This document shows positions 24,883 through 33,533 of a stretch of 64,000 nt of DNA, one piece after another; position 1 is the stretch's first letter, and every line of letters starts with the position of its first letter. Position numbers and translations under genes: made by a program. Below the pieces are notes generated by a model. It was not told the DNA's origin and ran no database searches. It saw nothing but the letters and a program-made list of their open reading frames with translations. The stretch spans positions 35,126 to 99,125 of the forward strand of contig DASZWD010000004.1 in NCBI GenBank assembly GCA_035546775.1, in the 5' to 3' direction. The DNA comes from Acidimicrobiales bacterium. GTDB lineage: Bacteria; Actinomycetota; Acidimicrobiia; Acidimicrobiales; JACCXE01.

Positions 24883-26369
24883 GTCGACGGGAAGAACTTG
24901 CCGGGGTTGAGGATGCCGTTGGGGTCCAGCGCCGCCTTGATGCCGCACAGCACGTCGTAGCCGGGATGGCCGAGGGCGTCGACCAGGAAGCGCGAGCGGT
25001 TGAGCCCGACGCCGTGGTGGTGTGACAGCGCACCGCCGTGGGCCAGCACGGTGTTGGTGATCAGGTCCCACGCCGCGTTGTAGTAGCCCTCGACGCCGCC
25101 CGTCTCCTGACTCGGCTGGCCGGCCCACGTGAAGTACAGGCAGGCGCCGTCGGTGTAGGCATGGCTCTGGTGTGACGTCACGGCCACGGTGCCGGGCAGG
25201 GCGTCCATGGCGGCGACGACCGCGTCGTAGATGGCCGGTAGGTCGCGCCAGCGGCCCGAGATCTCGGTGGTGTCGACGACGAGGCCGTTGCGCACGGCTG
25301 CCTCCAACCCGGCGACGTCGTTGCGCCGCTCGAGCCAGTGGTCGACGAGATGGGCGTCGAGCAACTCGGCGCCTTCCCTGGCGCAGGCGTCTTCGGCGAC
25401 GGCCAGGTTGGCGGCCACGAGCGGGGGCGCGGCTTCGTCGAGCACGAGCAGCACGCACTGACCCCGCGGGGTGGCGAAGTGCCGGCGGCTCTCGCGGGCG
25501 TCGTAGAGGCGCAGCACGGCCGGGTTGGCGTCGGCCCGCAGGATGAGGCGGCACGCTTCGAGGCCGGCGGCGAACGACTCGAACCCGAAGGCCGCCTTGG
25601 CCTCGCCGGTGGGGACGGGGTGGACCCGCATCTGCACTTCGGTGATGACGCCGAGGGTGCCTTCGGAGCCGACGAACAACTGGTTGAGGTCGGGGCCGAC
25701 GGCTTGGCGCGGGCCGCGCCCGCCGGTGTGCACGACCGTCCCGTTGGCGAGCACGACCTCGAGGCCCCGCACGATGTCTTCGATCTTGCCGTAGCGCGTC
25801 GAGTACTGGCCGGCGCCGCGGCACGCGGCCCAGCCGCCGACGGTCGACAGGTTGATCGACTGCGGCCAGTGCCCACACGTCAGGTTGTGGGCGGCGCGCA
25901 ATTCGTCTTCGAACACGTCGCCGAAGGTGCCGGCGCGGGCGGTGACGAGCAGCGACGCGTCGTCGACGTCGACGATGCCCGTCATGGCGGTGAGGTCGAG
26001 ACCCACGCCGCCGAAGACCGGGATCGACGCGCCGCACACGCCGCTGCGCCCGGCGACGGGCGTCACCGGGACGTGGGCGTCGTTGCAGATGCGCAACACC
26101 GCCGCCACTTCGTCGGTCGACGTCGGGCGCGCCAGCACCCCGGCGCGCGCCGGCGTCTCGCCGTGCAGCGCCCAGTGCATGGCGACGGGCCACCAGTCGC
26201 GGCCGGCTTCGGCGATGGCGTTGGCGTCGTCGACGGTGGCGCACGCGTCGCGCAGGCGCGTGACGACGTCGCCGGGGATCGTGACGGCGGCCGACGCGAA
26301 GCGGGCGGTGACGTCGGAGCCGGCGAAGGCGATCGGGGGCGTCGGCGCGCCGCGGTTGGTCGCACTCAT
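24858..26369 (-). CDS. FAD-binding oxidase, alkyldihydroxyacetonephosphate-synthase-like
   Basis: A 503-residue vanillyl-alcohol-oxidase-family flavoprotein. The FAD domain shows VPVTPVAGRSGVCGASIPVF, GGWAACRGAGQYSTRYGKIE and LFVGSEGTLGVITEVQMRVH. The C-terminal part has YTDGACLYFTWAGQ and the triple-His motif GGALSHHHGVG, the active-site signature of alkyl-DHAP synthase (AGPS), which swaps an acyl for an alkyl chain to start ether-lipid synthesis. It ends with DPNGILNPGKFFPSTW. Related bacterial proteins are often annotated as GlcD-like oxidases. Coupling by a 4-nt overlap to GlpD fits glycerol-phosphate or DHAP-linked chemistry. The exact substrate is uncertain. Confidence 0.8.
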   Translation of the reverse strand: MSATNRGAPTPPIAFAGSDVTARFASAAVTIPGDVVTRLRDACATVDDANAIAEAGRDWWPVAMHWALHGETPARAGVLARPTSTDEVAAVLRICNDAHVPVTPVAGRSGVCGASIPVFGGVGLDLTAMTGIVDVDDASLLVTARAGTFGDVFEDELRAAHNLTCGHWPQSINLSTVGGWAACRGAGQYSTRYGKIEDIVRGLEVVLANGTVVHTGGRGPRQAVGPDLNQLFVGSEGTLGVITEVQMRVHPVPTGEAKAAFGFESFAAGLEACRLILRADANPAVLRLYDARESRRHFATPRGQCVLLVLDEAAPPLVAANLAVAEDACAREGAELLDAHLVDHWLERRNDVAGLEAAVRNGLVVDTTEISGRWRDLPAIYDAVVAAMDALPGTVAVTSHQSHAYTDGACLYFTWAGQPSQETGGVEGYYNAAWDLITNTVLAHGGALSHHHGVGLNRSRFLVDALGHPGYDVLCGIKAALDPNGILNPGKFFPSTWGPVPWH

Positions 26370-27883
26370 GCGTGCTGTGCCTGGTCTTCGGCGGCGGCGA
26401 TGCGGCGGAACTCGTCGACCTGCGCGCGCACGTCGTCGGGTGACCAGCCGAGGTCGGGGGCGATCAGCGCGGCCACGTCGGGCGCGGCGGCGACCGCGGC
26501 GTCGCGGTCGAGCAGGAGGGCGCGGGTGCGCCGGGCCAGCACGTCGGTCAACGACACCACCATTTCGTGGCGGGCGGCGAACACCGCGTCGGCGCGCCGG
26601 TACTCGAGGCCGGCGACGAGGGGCGCGGCCAGGTCGTCGGTGCGGGCCAGCGCGTCGACCTCGGCGCGGTCGTCGAGCAGCTTGAAGCGCTTCGTCTTGC
26701 AACGCGTCTTCACGCCGAGGTGTTTGGTCACGACATCCACGGTGTCCTCCGCCATCTGCCTATACGTGGTGAGCTTGCCGCCCGTCACCGTCACCATGCC
26801 GGCGGGCGACGTGGTGACGCTGTGCCGGCGCGACAGGTCGGCGGTGCGCGTCGACTTGGCATCGGCGATCAGGGGGCGCAGGCCGGCCCACGTGCCGATG
26901 ACGTCGTCGTTGGTCACCGTTGCGGTGGTGGCGGCATTCACGGCCCGCAAGATGTACTCGACGTCTTCGGCGGTGCAGGTGGGGTTCTCGATCGGGCCGT
27001 CGTAGTCGGTGTCGGTGGTGCCGAGGTACACCTTGTCGCCCCACGGCACCACGAAGATCGAGCGGCGGTCGCCGGGCACGTTGAGCACCACCGCGATGTC
27101 GGCGGGCACCTTGTCCTTGCTCACCGTCACGTGCACGCCCTTGGCCGGGCGGATGTGGACGGGTTCGGCGGAGCCGTCGAGGCGTTGCAGGTGATCGGCC
27201 CACACGCCCGTGGCGTTGACGACGCAGCTAGCGCGGATGGTCGTGCCGTCCTCGAGCACGGCGCCGCGGATGCGGCCGCTGTCCTTGAGCAGCGACGCGA
27301 CGGGCGCGTAGTTCGCCACCACCGCGCCCTGCTGCGCCGCGGTGCGGGCGATGGTGAGCGTGAGGCGGGCGTCGTCGGCGCGGGCGTCCCAGTACAGGAA
27401 CGCCGAGGCGAGGCGGTCGGGGCGCAGCGTCGGCAGGTGGGCGAAGGCCTCGTCCTTGGTGAGCTTCTTGTAGCGATGACCGATGCGGATGCCGCCGGTG
27501 AGGTCGTAGGTCCGCAGGACGCCTGAGTAGATCTTCGACAGCGCGGCGTTGCCGGCGCTGTCCTTGCCGAGAATCGGGATGAGGAAGGGGAGCGGGGAGA
27601 CGAGGTGCGGCGCGTTGTTGAGCAGCCGCTGGCGCTCGTGCAGGTTCTCGTACACGAGGCGGAACTCGCGCTGGTTCAAGTACCGCAGGCCGCCGTGCAC
27701 CAGCTTCGAGGACTTCGACGACGTGCCCGACGCGAAGTCGCCCTTGTCCACCAGGGCGACGGACAGGCCGCGGGTGGCGGCGTCGAGGGCGACGCCGGCG
27801 CCGGTGATGCCGGCGCCCACGACGAGCATGTCGAAGGAGTCGGTGCCGAGACGCGCCAGGTTCTCGGCCCGATCAAACCTCAT
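26366..27883 (-). CDS. glpD: FAD-dependent glycerol-3-phosphate dehydrogenase
   Basis: A 505-residue GlpD. The dinucleotide-binding N-terminus is FDMLVVGAGITGAGVALDAA, followed by ASGTSSKSSKLVHGGLRYL, a strong glycerol-3-phosphate dehydrogenase signature, and IFVVPWGDKVYLGTTDTDY. VTGGKLTTYRQMAEDTVD lies before the C-terminal cap. It oxidises glycerol 3-phosphate to dihydroxyacetone phosphate at the membrane and passes electrons to quinone. The ATG at 27883 is inside the last codons of the upstream antiporter gene (11-nt overlap). It is the first metabolic gene of the operon with the AGPS-like enzyme and FGGY kinase. Confidence 0.95.
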   Translation of the reverse strand: MRFDRAENLARLGTDSFDMLVVGAGITGAGVALDAATRGLSVALVDKGDFASGTSSKSSKLVHGGLRYLNQREFRLVYENLHERQRLLNNAPHLVSPLPFLIPILGKDSAGNAALSKIYSGVLRTYDLTGGIRIGHRYKKLTKDEAFAHLPTLRPDRLASAFLYWDARADDARLTLTIARTAAQQGAVVANYAPVASLLKDSGRIRGAVLEDGTTIRASCVVNATGVWADHLQRLDGSAEPVHIRPAKGVHVTVSKDKVPADIAVVLNVPGDRRSIFVVPWGDKVYLGTTDTDYDGPIENPTCTAEDVEYILRAVNAATTATVTNDDVIGTWAGLRPLIADAKSTRTADLSRRHSVTTSPAGMVTVTGGKLTTYRQMAEDTVDVVTKHLGVKTRCKTKRFKLLDDRAEVDALARTDDLAAPLVAGLEYRRADAVFAARHEMVVSLTDVLARRTRALLLDRDAAVAAAPDVAALIAPDLGWSPDDVRAQVDEFRRIAAAEDQAQHA

Positions 27884-29168
27884 CGCGTGCCAGCTCCTCG
27901 TAACTCGTGCGGAAGCCGTCACGCATCAGCGGGATGAAGGCGTCGCGTTGGACGTAGAACTCTCGGGCGGCAAGCAAGAGGTAAATGATCGCGGTTCCGA
28001 CCCGCATGCGGCCATGTATCGACTCGGGCCCCACGGCGTTGACGACGAACTGCGCCGCGAACAGCCCGAACAGCTGCCACGCCTCGCGCGTCGACATCGA
28101 CAGGTTGCTCAAGACGGCGACGGCGAATGCGGACTGCGCAGCGGTCAGAAACAGCTCCTCGCGCTGCAGGGCGTCGATCGGCAGGCCGTGCCAGGACCCG
28201 GAGGCGGCGGCGAAGGCGAGCGGGAGCGTGCCGACCAGCAGCGTCCACTGGTTGACCTTCGACGACACCAGCGTCCCCAGGCCGCCGTTGGTGTTGAGCC
28301 GCCAGGCGAACAGTCCGGCGACGAGGAGCTCGGGCGCCTCCGAGGCCAGGGGAGCGAGCCACTGCACGAGGAGGAACTCGCTCACGCCCAGGCGGGCCCC
28401 CGTCCCCACGAGCGCTTCGGCGAAATGCTCGGCGCACAGCAGGATGACGCCGGCCGCCGCGATGAAGCACCCGACCACCGTGGCGCGGCGTCGCGCCGTC
28501 GTGAACGACCCGATCCAGGCGGCGGGGCCGACGAGGTCGGGCTCCTCGGGCGGCGCTTTGGAGATGCGGATCGTGTAGGCGACGAACAACCCGACCAGCA
28601 CGGCGGCGTCGAAGATGGTGATCGAGCGGCGCAGGGCGATGAACAGCGAGTACGCGGTGGCCACGGCGAGGTAGGCGAGCTCGACGGCGTGCGAGCGGTC
28701 GAGCTGCATTTCCCGGCCGCGCTCACGCTCGCCCCGCTTGGCGTACTGACGCCACGCCAGGAACACCACGAGCGCCCACCCGACGCCGATGAGGAGGCGG
28801 TTGGCGCCCGTCATGTTGGCCAGGGCGAGGGCGCAGGGCGACTCCTTGCCGACGTCGTGGGACGGACAGGCCTTGAACGCCGCCCCGGCGTAGCTGTGGC
28901 CGCCCTTGATGGCGAACACGAGGTCGATGGCGTATTCGGGGAGCACGGCGATGAACGCGATGGCGGCGATCGCCAGACCGGCGGAAATATCGAGCTGCGC
29001 CGCCTCGGCCGCCCAGCTGAGGATGAAGGCCGCTCCGACGATGGCGAGGCCGAACAGCACGGCGGCCAGCGGATCGGCCACATGGGTGCCGGACAGGCGC
29101 AAAACGACGCCTGGGACCATGACGGCAACCGAAAGGCCGATCGTGAGCAGGTGGCGGCCCGATTGCAC
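27873..29168 (-). CDS. Sodium/calcium-exchanger-family (CAX-like) antiporter
   Basis: A 431-residue membrane protein with 10 to 12 hydrophobic segments and the two inverted alpha-repeats of the CaCA superfamily: LSWAAEAAQLDISAGLAIAA with FIAVLPEYAIDLVFAIKGG, and LLVQWLAPLASEAPELLVAG. The acidic residues in these repeats normally bind Ca2+. It would export Ca2+ or Na+ in exchange for H+. The GTG at 29168 is the first in-frame start. It leads the glycerol operon with an 11-nt overlap to glpD, so it is probably cotranscribed. The 186-nt intergenic region upstream is shared with the divergent whiB gene. Confidence 0.85.
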   Translation of the reverse strand: MQSGRHLLTIGLSVAVMVPGVVLRLSGTHVADPLAAVLFGLAIVGAAFILSWAAEAAQLDISAGLAIAAIAFIAVLPEYAIDLVFAIKGGHSYAGAAFKACPSHDVGKESPCALALANMTGANRLLIGVGWALVVFLAWRQYAKRGERERGREMQLDRSHAVELAYLAVATAYSLFIALRRSITIFDAAVLVGLFVAYTIRISKAPPEEPDLVGPAAWIGSFTTARRRATVVGCFIAAAGVILLCAEHFAEALVGTGARLGVSEFLLVQWLAPLASEAPELLVAGLFAWRLNTNGGLGTLVSSKVNQWTLLVGTLPLAFAAASGSWHGLPIDALQREELFLTAAQSAFAVAVLSNLSMSTREAWQLFGLFAAQFVVNAVGPESIHGRMRVGTAIIYLLLAAREFYVQRDAFIPLMRDGFRTSYEELARDEV

Positions 29169-29354
29169 GGCGGGGATCCTAGAGTTTCTCCGGTTGTGTC
29201 CGAAAAGACACGAAACTTCACAAAATTAAGAGAAAGTCGTGCTGGGAATTTGTCCCGCCCTGCCGATGTTCAGGAATAATGCCTGGCCTCGTGGGCATGA
29301 CACGGGCGACACTGAATGGTCCTTCCCACCCCCCCAAGGATGTGACTCCACACG

Positions 29355-29585
29355 ATGAACGCCACCTGGCGGAACCGAGCAGCTTGCCGAGGCATCGACC
29401 CTGAGGTCTTCTTCCCGGTAACGGAAGAGGACGCAGAGGCGGCCAAGGCCATCTGCAACGTGTGCCCTGTGCGCGAAGCGTGCCTGGAGTTCGCCCTCGC
29501 TGCCCGTGAGCGCGAGGGCGTCTGGGGCGGTTGCACCGAGCGCGAGCGCCGCCGCATCGTGCGCCAGCGCCGCAAGACCGCCTAG
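29355..29585 (+). CDS. WhiB-family Fe-S transcription factor
   Basis: A 76-residue WhiB-like protein. Four cysteines coordinate a 4Fe-4S cluster: NRAACRGIDPEVFFP (C11), then ICNVCPVREACLEFAL (C34, C37, C43). GVWGGCTERERRR is the G(V/I)WGG turn that contacts the sigma-factor region 4, with a basic tail RRIVRQRRKTA for DNA. The length and tail resemble WhiB1/WhmE-type regulators. The ATG at 29355 is preceded by a relatively AT-rich 186-nt region (29169-29354) containing a GTGTC/GACAC hairpin at 29196-29211 but no clear promoter that I could assign. Confidence 0.95.
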   Translation: MNATWRNRAACRGIDPEVFFPVTEEDAEAAKAICNVCPVREACLEFALAAREREGVWGGCTERERRRIVRQRRKTA

Positions 29586-29628
29586 TCCCTCGCGGGCCCG
29601 CCGCCCGCCTCCGCTTCCCCCTTCCACA

Positions 29629-29694
29629 TTCACGTGCAGTTAGGGACGTGATCGCGCGAATCGCGCCGTCACAACGTCCCCAAACGCACACGAA
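29629..29694. repeat. Palindromic repeat upstream of DUF559 gene 1
   Basis: Left arm 29629-29649 (core ACGTGCAGTTAGGGACGT) and right arm 29674-29694 (ACGTCCCCAAACGCACACG) are inverted repeats matching at 16 of 21 positions around a 24-nt loop. The loop contains its own perfect hairpin, GCGCGA-A-TCGCGC (29654-29666). The 18-nt core recurs exactly at 30578-30595 on the other side of the gene. It ends 2 nt before the gene start, so it also forms the 5' untranslated region. Confidence 0.8.
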
Positions 29695-29696
29695 AG

Positions 29697-30578
29697 ATGG
29701 GGGAGGACGTGGCCAACGACCACTTCACCTCGCGGGACGGGCGCGCCCCGCACACCATGAGCGCGCTCAGGTGGCGGGCGAGTGCCGGGACGATTTCCCG
29801 CGTCGCTCGTGGCGCCTACGTCGACGGGGCGGATCCGTCGCCGTTGGAGCGGGCGCTGGCAATCGCCGCCGCGGCGAACGGCGTCAACACCGGTCGCGTC
29901 GCCGCCACTCTGCGGCGCGTCGACTGTCCGGCCGTCGTCGGTCCGTCGTTTCTGGTGCTCCCGACGGCGTCCGGGCGTCGTCCGGGCGCCAAGCGACTGG
30001 CGTACCCGGCCGAACGTGTCATTTCGGTCCGCGGGATCCCAGTCGTCGACGGTCTGCAGATGCTCGTCGATCTCGCCGCTGACCTGGACGATGTGCAGTG
30101 GGAGCAGGCGCTCGAATCCGCGCTGTTTCGCCGGCACGTTTGCCTTGCCGAACTCGAGGCGGCGCTGCCTGATCTGAGCCGGGCGCGCACTGCTGGCGTC
30201 GCGCTGATGCGCCGAGTCCTCGCGGTTCGGCCGCCCGGTGCCGCGCCGACCGAGTCGTTGCTGGAGACGCTGATGGTGCAGTTGTTGCGCAGCATCGGGG
30301 TGCCGACACCAACACGACAGCTCGAATTGTTCAACGAGCACGGGGAGCTCGAAGCGCGACTCGACCTGTGTTGGCCCGAGCTCGGCTTGTTTCTCGAACT
30401 CGACGGCGAGGGTCACCGTTTCCAGCCGGTCTACGACGCGAACCGGCAGACCCGAGTCGTCGCGCTGACGGGGTGGCTGTGCGGGCGATTCTCCTGGACC
30501 GAGGTCCACGACAACCCGATTCCGACCGGTCGTCGGGTGCTCCGGCTCCTGGAGCAAGCCGCCCGTCGCCCGCTTTGA
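29697..30578 (+). CDS. AbiEi-like HTH plus DUF559/Vsr-like nuclease-fold protein, copy 1
   Basis: A 293-residue protein. The N-terminal part has a winged-helix module of the AbiEi-antitoxin type (LRWRASAGTISRVARGAYVD). A central helical part follows (about 90-190). The C-terminus is a DUF559/Vsr-like PD-(D/E)xK fold: LEARLDLCWPELGLFLELDG provides the Asp and ExD residues, and VVALTGWLCGRFSWTEVHDN the closing strand. The ATG at 29697 is used; the GTG at 29709 is an alternative. Related palindromes lie 2 nt upstream and at the stop codon. A paralogue with the same architecture and palindromes is at 49486-50445. Nuclease activity and mobility are inference. Confidence 0.78.
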   Translation: MGEDVANDHFTSRDGRAPHTMSALRWRASAGTISRVARGAYVDGADPSPLERALAIAAAANGVNTGRVAATLRRVDCPAVVGPSFLVLPTASGRRPGAKRLAYPAERVISVRGIPVVDGLQMLVDLAADLDDVQWEQALESALFRRHVCLAELEAALPDLSRARTAGVALMRRVLAVRPPGAAPTESLLETLMVQLLRSIGVPTPTRQLELFNEHGELEARLDLCWPELGLFLELDGEGHRFQPVYDANRQTRVVALTGWLCGRFSWTEVHDNPIPTGRRVLRLLEQAARRPL

Positions 30579-30642
30579 CGTGCAGTTAGGGACGTTGGAG
30601 GGACGGAATGCGCCGGTGCCACGTCCCCAAATGCACGTGAAA
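30574..30642. repeat. Palindromic repeat downstream of DUF559 gene 1
   Basis: Left arm 30574-30595 (core ACGTGCAGTTAGGGACGT at 30578-30595) and right arm 30621-30642 (ACGTCCCCAAATGCACGTGA) match at 19 of 22 positions as inverted repeats around a 25-nt loop. The left arm starts within the stop codon of the gene. It has the same orientation, arm order and loop length as the upstream copy, so the gene is bracketed by two direct copies of one palindromic unit. Confidence 0.82.
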
Positions 30643-30693
30643 CCTGGGTGGCGGCGGCCGCGGCGGCGGCATCGGCGCGGCCGGGTTGGGTGG

Positions 30694-31281
30694 TTAGAGG
30701 CGGATGCCGAGCAGGTGGAGCATGGGCGAGACGTGGAGTTCGTGGAACCCCAGGTGCTCGTAGAAGCCCAAGGCTCGGGTGTTCTTGGCGCTCACGCCGA
30801 GGTGCAGGCCGACGGAGCCGTCGGCGCGCAGGGAGTCCATCGCCGTTTCCATCATGCGCTTGCCCCAGCCGCCGCCCTGGAACGGCGGCAGCAGGTCGAT
30901 GTGGAGGTGCGACGGGTACTCCTCGGTGATCGCCCGCGGCATGTGGGTCGGCGAGTGGATCATCCCGATGAGCAGCGCGTCCAAGCCCTCGCCTGACCCC
31001 TGCGGGTACTGCGCCTGGAGCGCCGGCCAGTACGACTCGTCGCAGCGCTGCTCGAAGGCGTGGGTGTCGAGCGCGGCGAGCACGTAGCCGCCGGCCACGT
31101 CGTCGGCGTCGGTCACCACGAAGGCGTGCTCGGGCTCGAGCAGGCCGTACTGCGCCGCCCAGATGTGGCCGTAGAGCTGCTTGTCGGACACGAGATCCCA
31201 GGCGTCCTGACCGGCGTCGCCGGTGCGCACGCAGATCTCGTAGAGCCGTTCGAGGTCGCTGTCCCGATAGGCGCGAATCAC
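30694..31281 (-). CDS. GNAT-family N-acetyltransferase
   Basis: A 195-residue GNAT. IRAYRDSDLERLYEICVRTG starts the fold; HLHIDLLPPFQGGGWGKRMM gives strand beta-4 and the acetyl-CoA loop (Q-x-x-G-x-G/A pattern as QGGGWG); LGVSAKNTRALGFYEHLGF is the C-terminal signature. The family, close to bacterial homologues of the O-GlcNAcase acetyltransferase-like domain, acetylates amines of unknown type. It starts with GTG at 31281, 23 nt from the divergent acyl-CoA dehydrogenase start. Its end lies 50 nt from the palindrome. Confidence 0.88.
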   Translation of the reverse strand: MIRAYRDSDLERLYEICVRTGDAGQDAWDLVSDKQLYGHIWAAQYGLLEPEHAFVVTDADDVAGGYVLAALDTHAFEQRCDESYWPALQAQYPQGSGEGLDALLIGMIHSPTHMPRAITEEYPSHLHIDLLPPFQGGGWGKRMMETAMDSLRADGSVGLHLGVSAKNTRALGFYEHLGFHELHVSPMLHLLGIRL

Positions 31282-31304
31282 GCCCGGTTGTCTAGCGTCG
31301 ACGG

Positions 31305-32468
31305 ATGGATTTTGCGCTGTCCGAGGAGATGCAGGAGCTGCAACAGACGGTTCGCCGCCTGGCGCAGGACAAGGTCAAGCCCCGCGCCCGGGAGATCGAC
31401 GACACCGGCGAGTACCCCGAAGATCTCTTCGAGGTGTTCCGCGACGCCGGCCTGCTCGGGCTTTGCATCCCCGAGGCGTACGGCGGCAGCGGGGCGGGCA
31501 TCCTCGGGCTCACCATCGCCATGGAAGAGGTGGCGAAGTACTCGAACACCGCCGCCTTGATGCTGCTGCTGACCCGTCTCCCAACCGGCCCGATCATGAT
31601 CGCCGGCAGTGAAGAGCAGAAGCAGAAGTACCTGCCGGGCATCGCGGCGGGCGAGACGCGCTGTGGCTTCGGCCTGTCCGAACCGCAGGCCGGTTCCGAC
31701 GTGATGGGCATGCGCACCCGCGCCACCCAGGACGGCGACGAGTGGGTCATCAACGGCCTCAAGTGCTGGATGTCGGGCGTCGTGCAGGCGGACTGGTACG
31801 TCGTGTTCGCCAAGACGAAAGAGGCGACGTCGCGCGAGCACGACTCGATCTCGGTGTTCATCGTCGACCGCAACACGCCGGGCGTGTCGGTCGGCTCGAC
31901 CGACCGCAAGATGGGCGTGCGCGGCGTCGACACCGGCGAGCTGATCCTCGACAACGTGCGGGTGCCCGCCACCAACATGATCGGCGCGATCGGCGGCTTC
32001 CAGCTGTGCATGCAGGGCCTCAACGCCATGCGTCCGATCGTGGCCGCCCGCGGCATCGGCCTCGCCGAAGGCGCCCTCATGTACGCCGTCGACTACGCCA
32101 AGCACCGCGAGGCGTTCACCAAGACCGTCGCCGATTTCCAGGGCATCCAGTGGGAGATCGCCAAGCTGGCGACCGAGATCGAGGCCGCCCGCCTGCTTAC
32201 CTACCGGGCGGCCTGGATGGCCGACCGGGGCGAGTACACGCGGGAATTCGTCCCCTATCTGTCAATGGCGAAGTACTACGCCTCGGAACTCGCCGTTCGG
32301 GCCAGCGGAATCGCGCTACAAATGCTGGGAGCGGCGGGTTACATGAAAGACCACATGACCGAGCTGTACTACCGCGACGCCCGTCAGCTCACGATCGTCG
32401 AGGGCACGTCGCAGGTACAACTCGGCCTGATTGCCAAGGGTGTGCTCAACCAAGACCTGTGGTGGTGA
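31305..32468 (+). CDS. Acyl-CoA dehydrogenase
   Basis: A 387-residue flavoenzyme. N-terminal helices (FALSEEMQELQQTVRRLAQD), the FAD-binding middle segment CGFGLSEPQAGSDVMGMRTR, and the C-terminal YYRDARQLTIVEGTSQVQLG, which contains the catalytic-base Glu at the position used by short- and medium-chain enzymes. It introduces the alpha-beta double bond into acyl-CoA and passes electrons to ETF. The ATG is at 31305. It is followed after one nt by trpD, so the two may share a transcript although no pathway links them. Chain-length specificity cannot be told. Confidence 0.93.
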   Translation: MDFALSEEMQELQQTVRRLAQDKVKPRAREIDDTGEYPEDLFEVFRDAGLLGLCIPEAYGGSGAGILGLTIAMEEVAKYSNTAALMLLLTRLPTGPIMIAGSEEQKQKYLPGIAAGETRCGFGLSEPQAGSDVMGMRTRATQDGDEWVINGLKCWMSGVVQADWYVVFAKTKEATSREHDSISVFIVDRNTPGVSVGSTDRKMGVRGVDTGELILDNVRVPATNMIGAIGGFQLCMQGLNAMRPIVAARGIGLAEGALMYAVDYAKHREAFTKTVADFQGIQWEIAKLATEIEAARLLTYRAAWMADRGEYTREFVPYLSMAKYYASELAVRASGIALQMLGAAGYMKDHMTELYYRDARQLTIVEGTSQVQLGLIAKGVLNQDLWW

Positions 32469-32469
32469 A

Positions 32470-33504
32470 TTGAACGAATCGCCGGCGGTGAACTGGCCCG
32501 AGCTGCTCGACCTCCTCGCCGAGGGGATCGACCTCACGCTCGAGCAGTCGCAAGCTGCGTTCAGCGCGGTCCTCGCCGGCGAGGCGACGCCCGCGCAGAT
32601 CGGCGCGCTGCTCATCGGGATCCAGTTCAACGGCATCACCGCCGAGGAGCTCACCGGCGTCGTGCGGGCCCTCAAAGCGGCGTGTGAGGGATTCAGCGTC
32701 GAAGACGACGTCATCGACACCTGCGGCACCGGCGGCTCGATGCAGCGCCGGCACGCGGCGTTCAACGTGTCCACGCTGTCGGCGTTCGCGGTGGCGGGCG
32801 CCGGCGGCCGGGTGGCCAAGCACGGCAACCGCCGCGCCAGTGCGACGAGCGGCTCGGCCGACCTGCTCGAGTCGCTCGGCGTCAACGTCGACCTGCCGGG
32901 CGACGCCGTGGCGCGCTGCGTCACCGAGACGGGCATCGGCTTCATGCTGGCGCCGCGTTTCCACCCGGGGATGCGCCACGCCGGCCCGGTGCGCCGCGAA
33001 CTCGGCATCCGCACGGTGTTCAACTTCGCCGGTCCGCTGGCCAACCCCGCCGGAGTGAAGCGCCAAGTCGTCGGTGTGGCCGACGCGTCGATGGCGTCGA
33101 CGGTGGCGCGCGTGCTGCAGGCGAACGGCGCCGAGCGCGCCATGGTGGTCTACGGCCACGACGGGCTCGACGAGCTGACGATCACCGGACCGTCGACGGT
33201 GCTCGAAATCCGCGACGAGTTTGTCGTCGAGCACACCATCGATCCCGAGACGCTTGGCCTCAAGCTGCAGCGTCACGCGCCCGAGGGCGGCGACACCGAG
33301 GCCAACGCCGCGCTGGCCCGTCAGGTGCTGGCGGGGGAGCTCGGCCCGCACCGTGACATCGTGGTGCTCAACGCCGCGGCGGGACTCGTGGTCGCCGGCG
33401 TGGTCGACGACATCGCCGACGGAGTGCTGGCGGCCGCCGAGGCGATCGACAGCGGCCGCGCCGCGGCCAAGCTCGAAGCGCTCGTCAAAGCCTCACAGGC
33501 CTGA
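32470..33504 (+). CDS. trpD: Anthranilate phosphoribosyltransferase
   Basis: A 344-residue TrpD that transfers phosphoribosyl from PRPP to anthranilate in tryptophan synthesis. The PRPP-binding loop is DTCGTGGSMQRRHAAFNVST; KHGNRRASATSGSADLLESL carries conserved anthranilate/PRPP contacts, and TVFNFAGPLANPAGVK the late signature. The TTG at 32470 is the first start after the dehydrogenase stop (1-nt gap) and gives a normal N-terminus. No other trp genes are present. A perfect 12-bp hairpin begins 2 nt after the stop. Confidence 0.95.
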   Translation: MNESPAVNWPELLDLLAEGIDLTLEQSQAAFSAVLAGEATPAQIGALLIGIQFNGITAEELTGVVRALKAACEGFSVEDDVIDTCGTGGSMQRRHAAFNVSTLSAFAVAGAGGRVAKHGNRRASATSGSADLLESLGVNVDLPGDAVARCVTETGIGFMLAPRFHPGMRHAGPVRRELGIRTVFNFAGPLANPAGVKRQVVGVADASMASTVARVLQANGAERAMVVYGHDGLDELTITGPSTVLEIRDEFVVEHTIDPETLGLKLQRHAPEGGDTEANAALARQVLAGELGPHRDIVVLNAAAGLVVAGVVDDIADGVLAAAEAIDSGRAAAKLEALVKASQA

Positions 33505-33505
33505 C

Positions 33506-33533
33506 CGGCTGGTTGACGTCAGTCAACCAGCCG
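33506..33533. terminator. Bidirectional terminator-like hairpin between trpD and ABC permease
   Basis: CGGCTGGTTGAC (33506-33517) and GTCAACCAGCCG (33522-33533) form a perfect 12-bp stem with loop GTCA. It lies between two convergent genes and includes the last codons of the minus-strand permease. There is no T tract, as is common for actinobacterial terminators. Confidence 0.7.
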
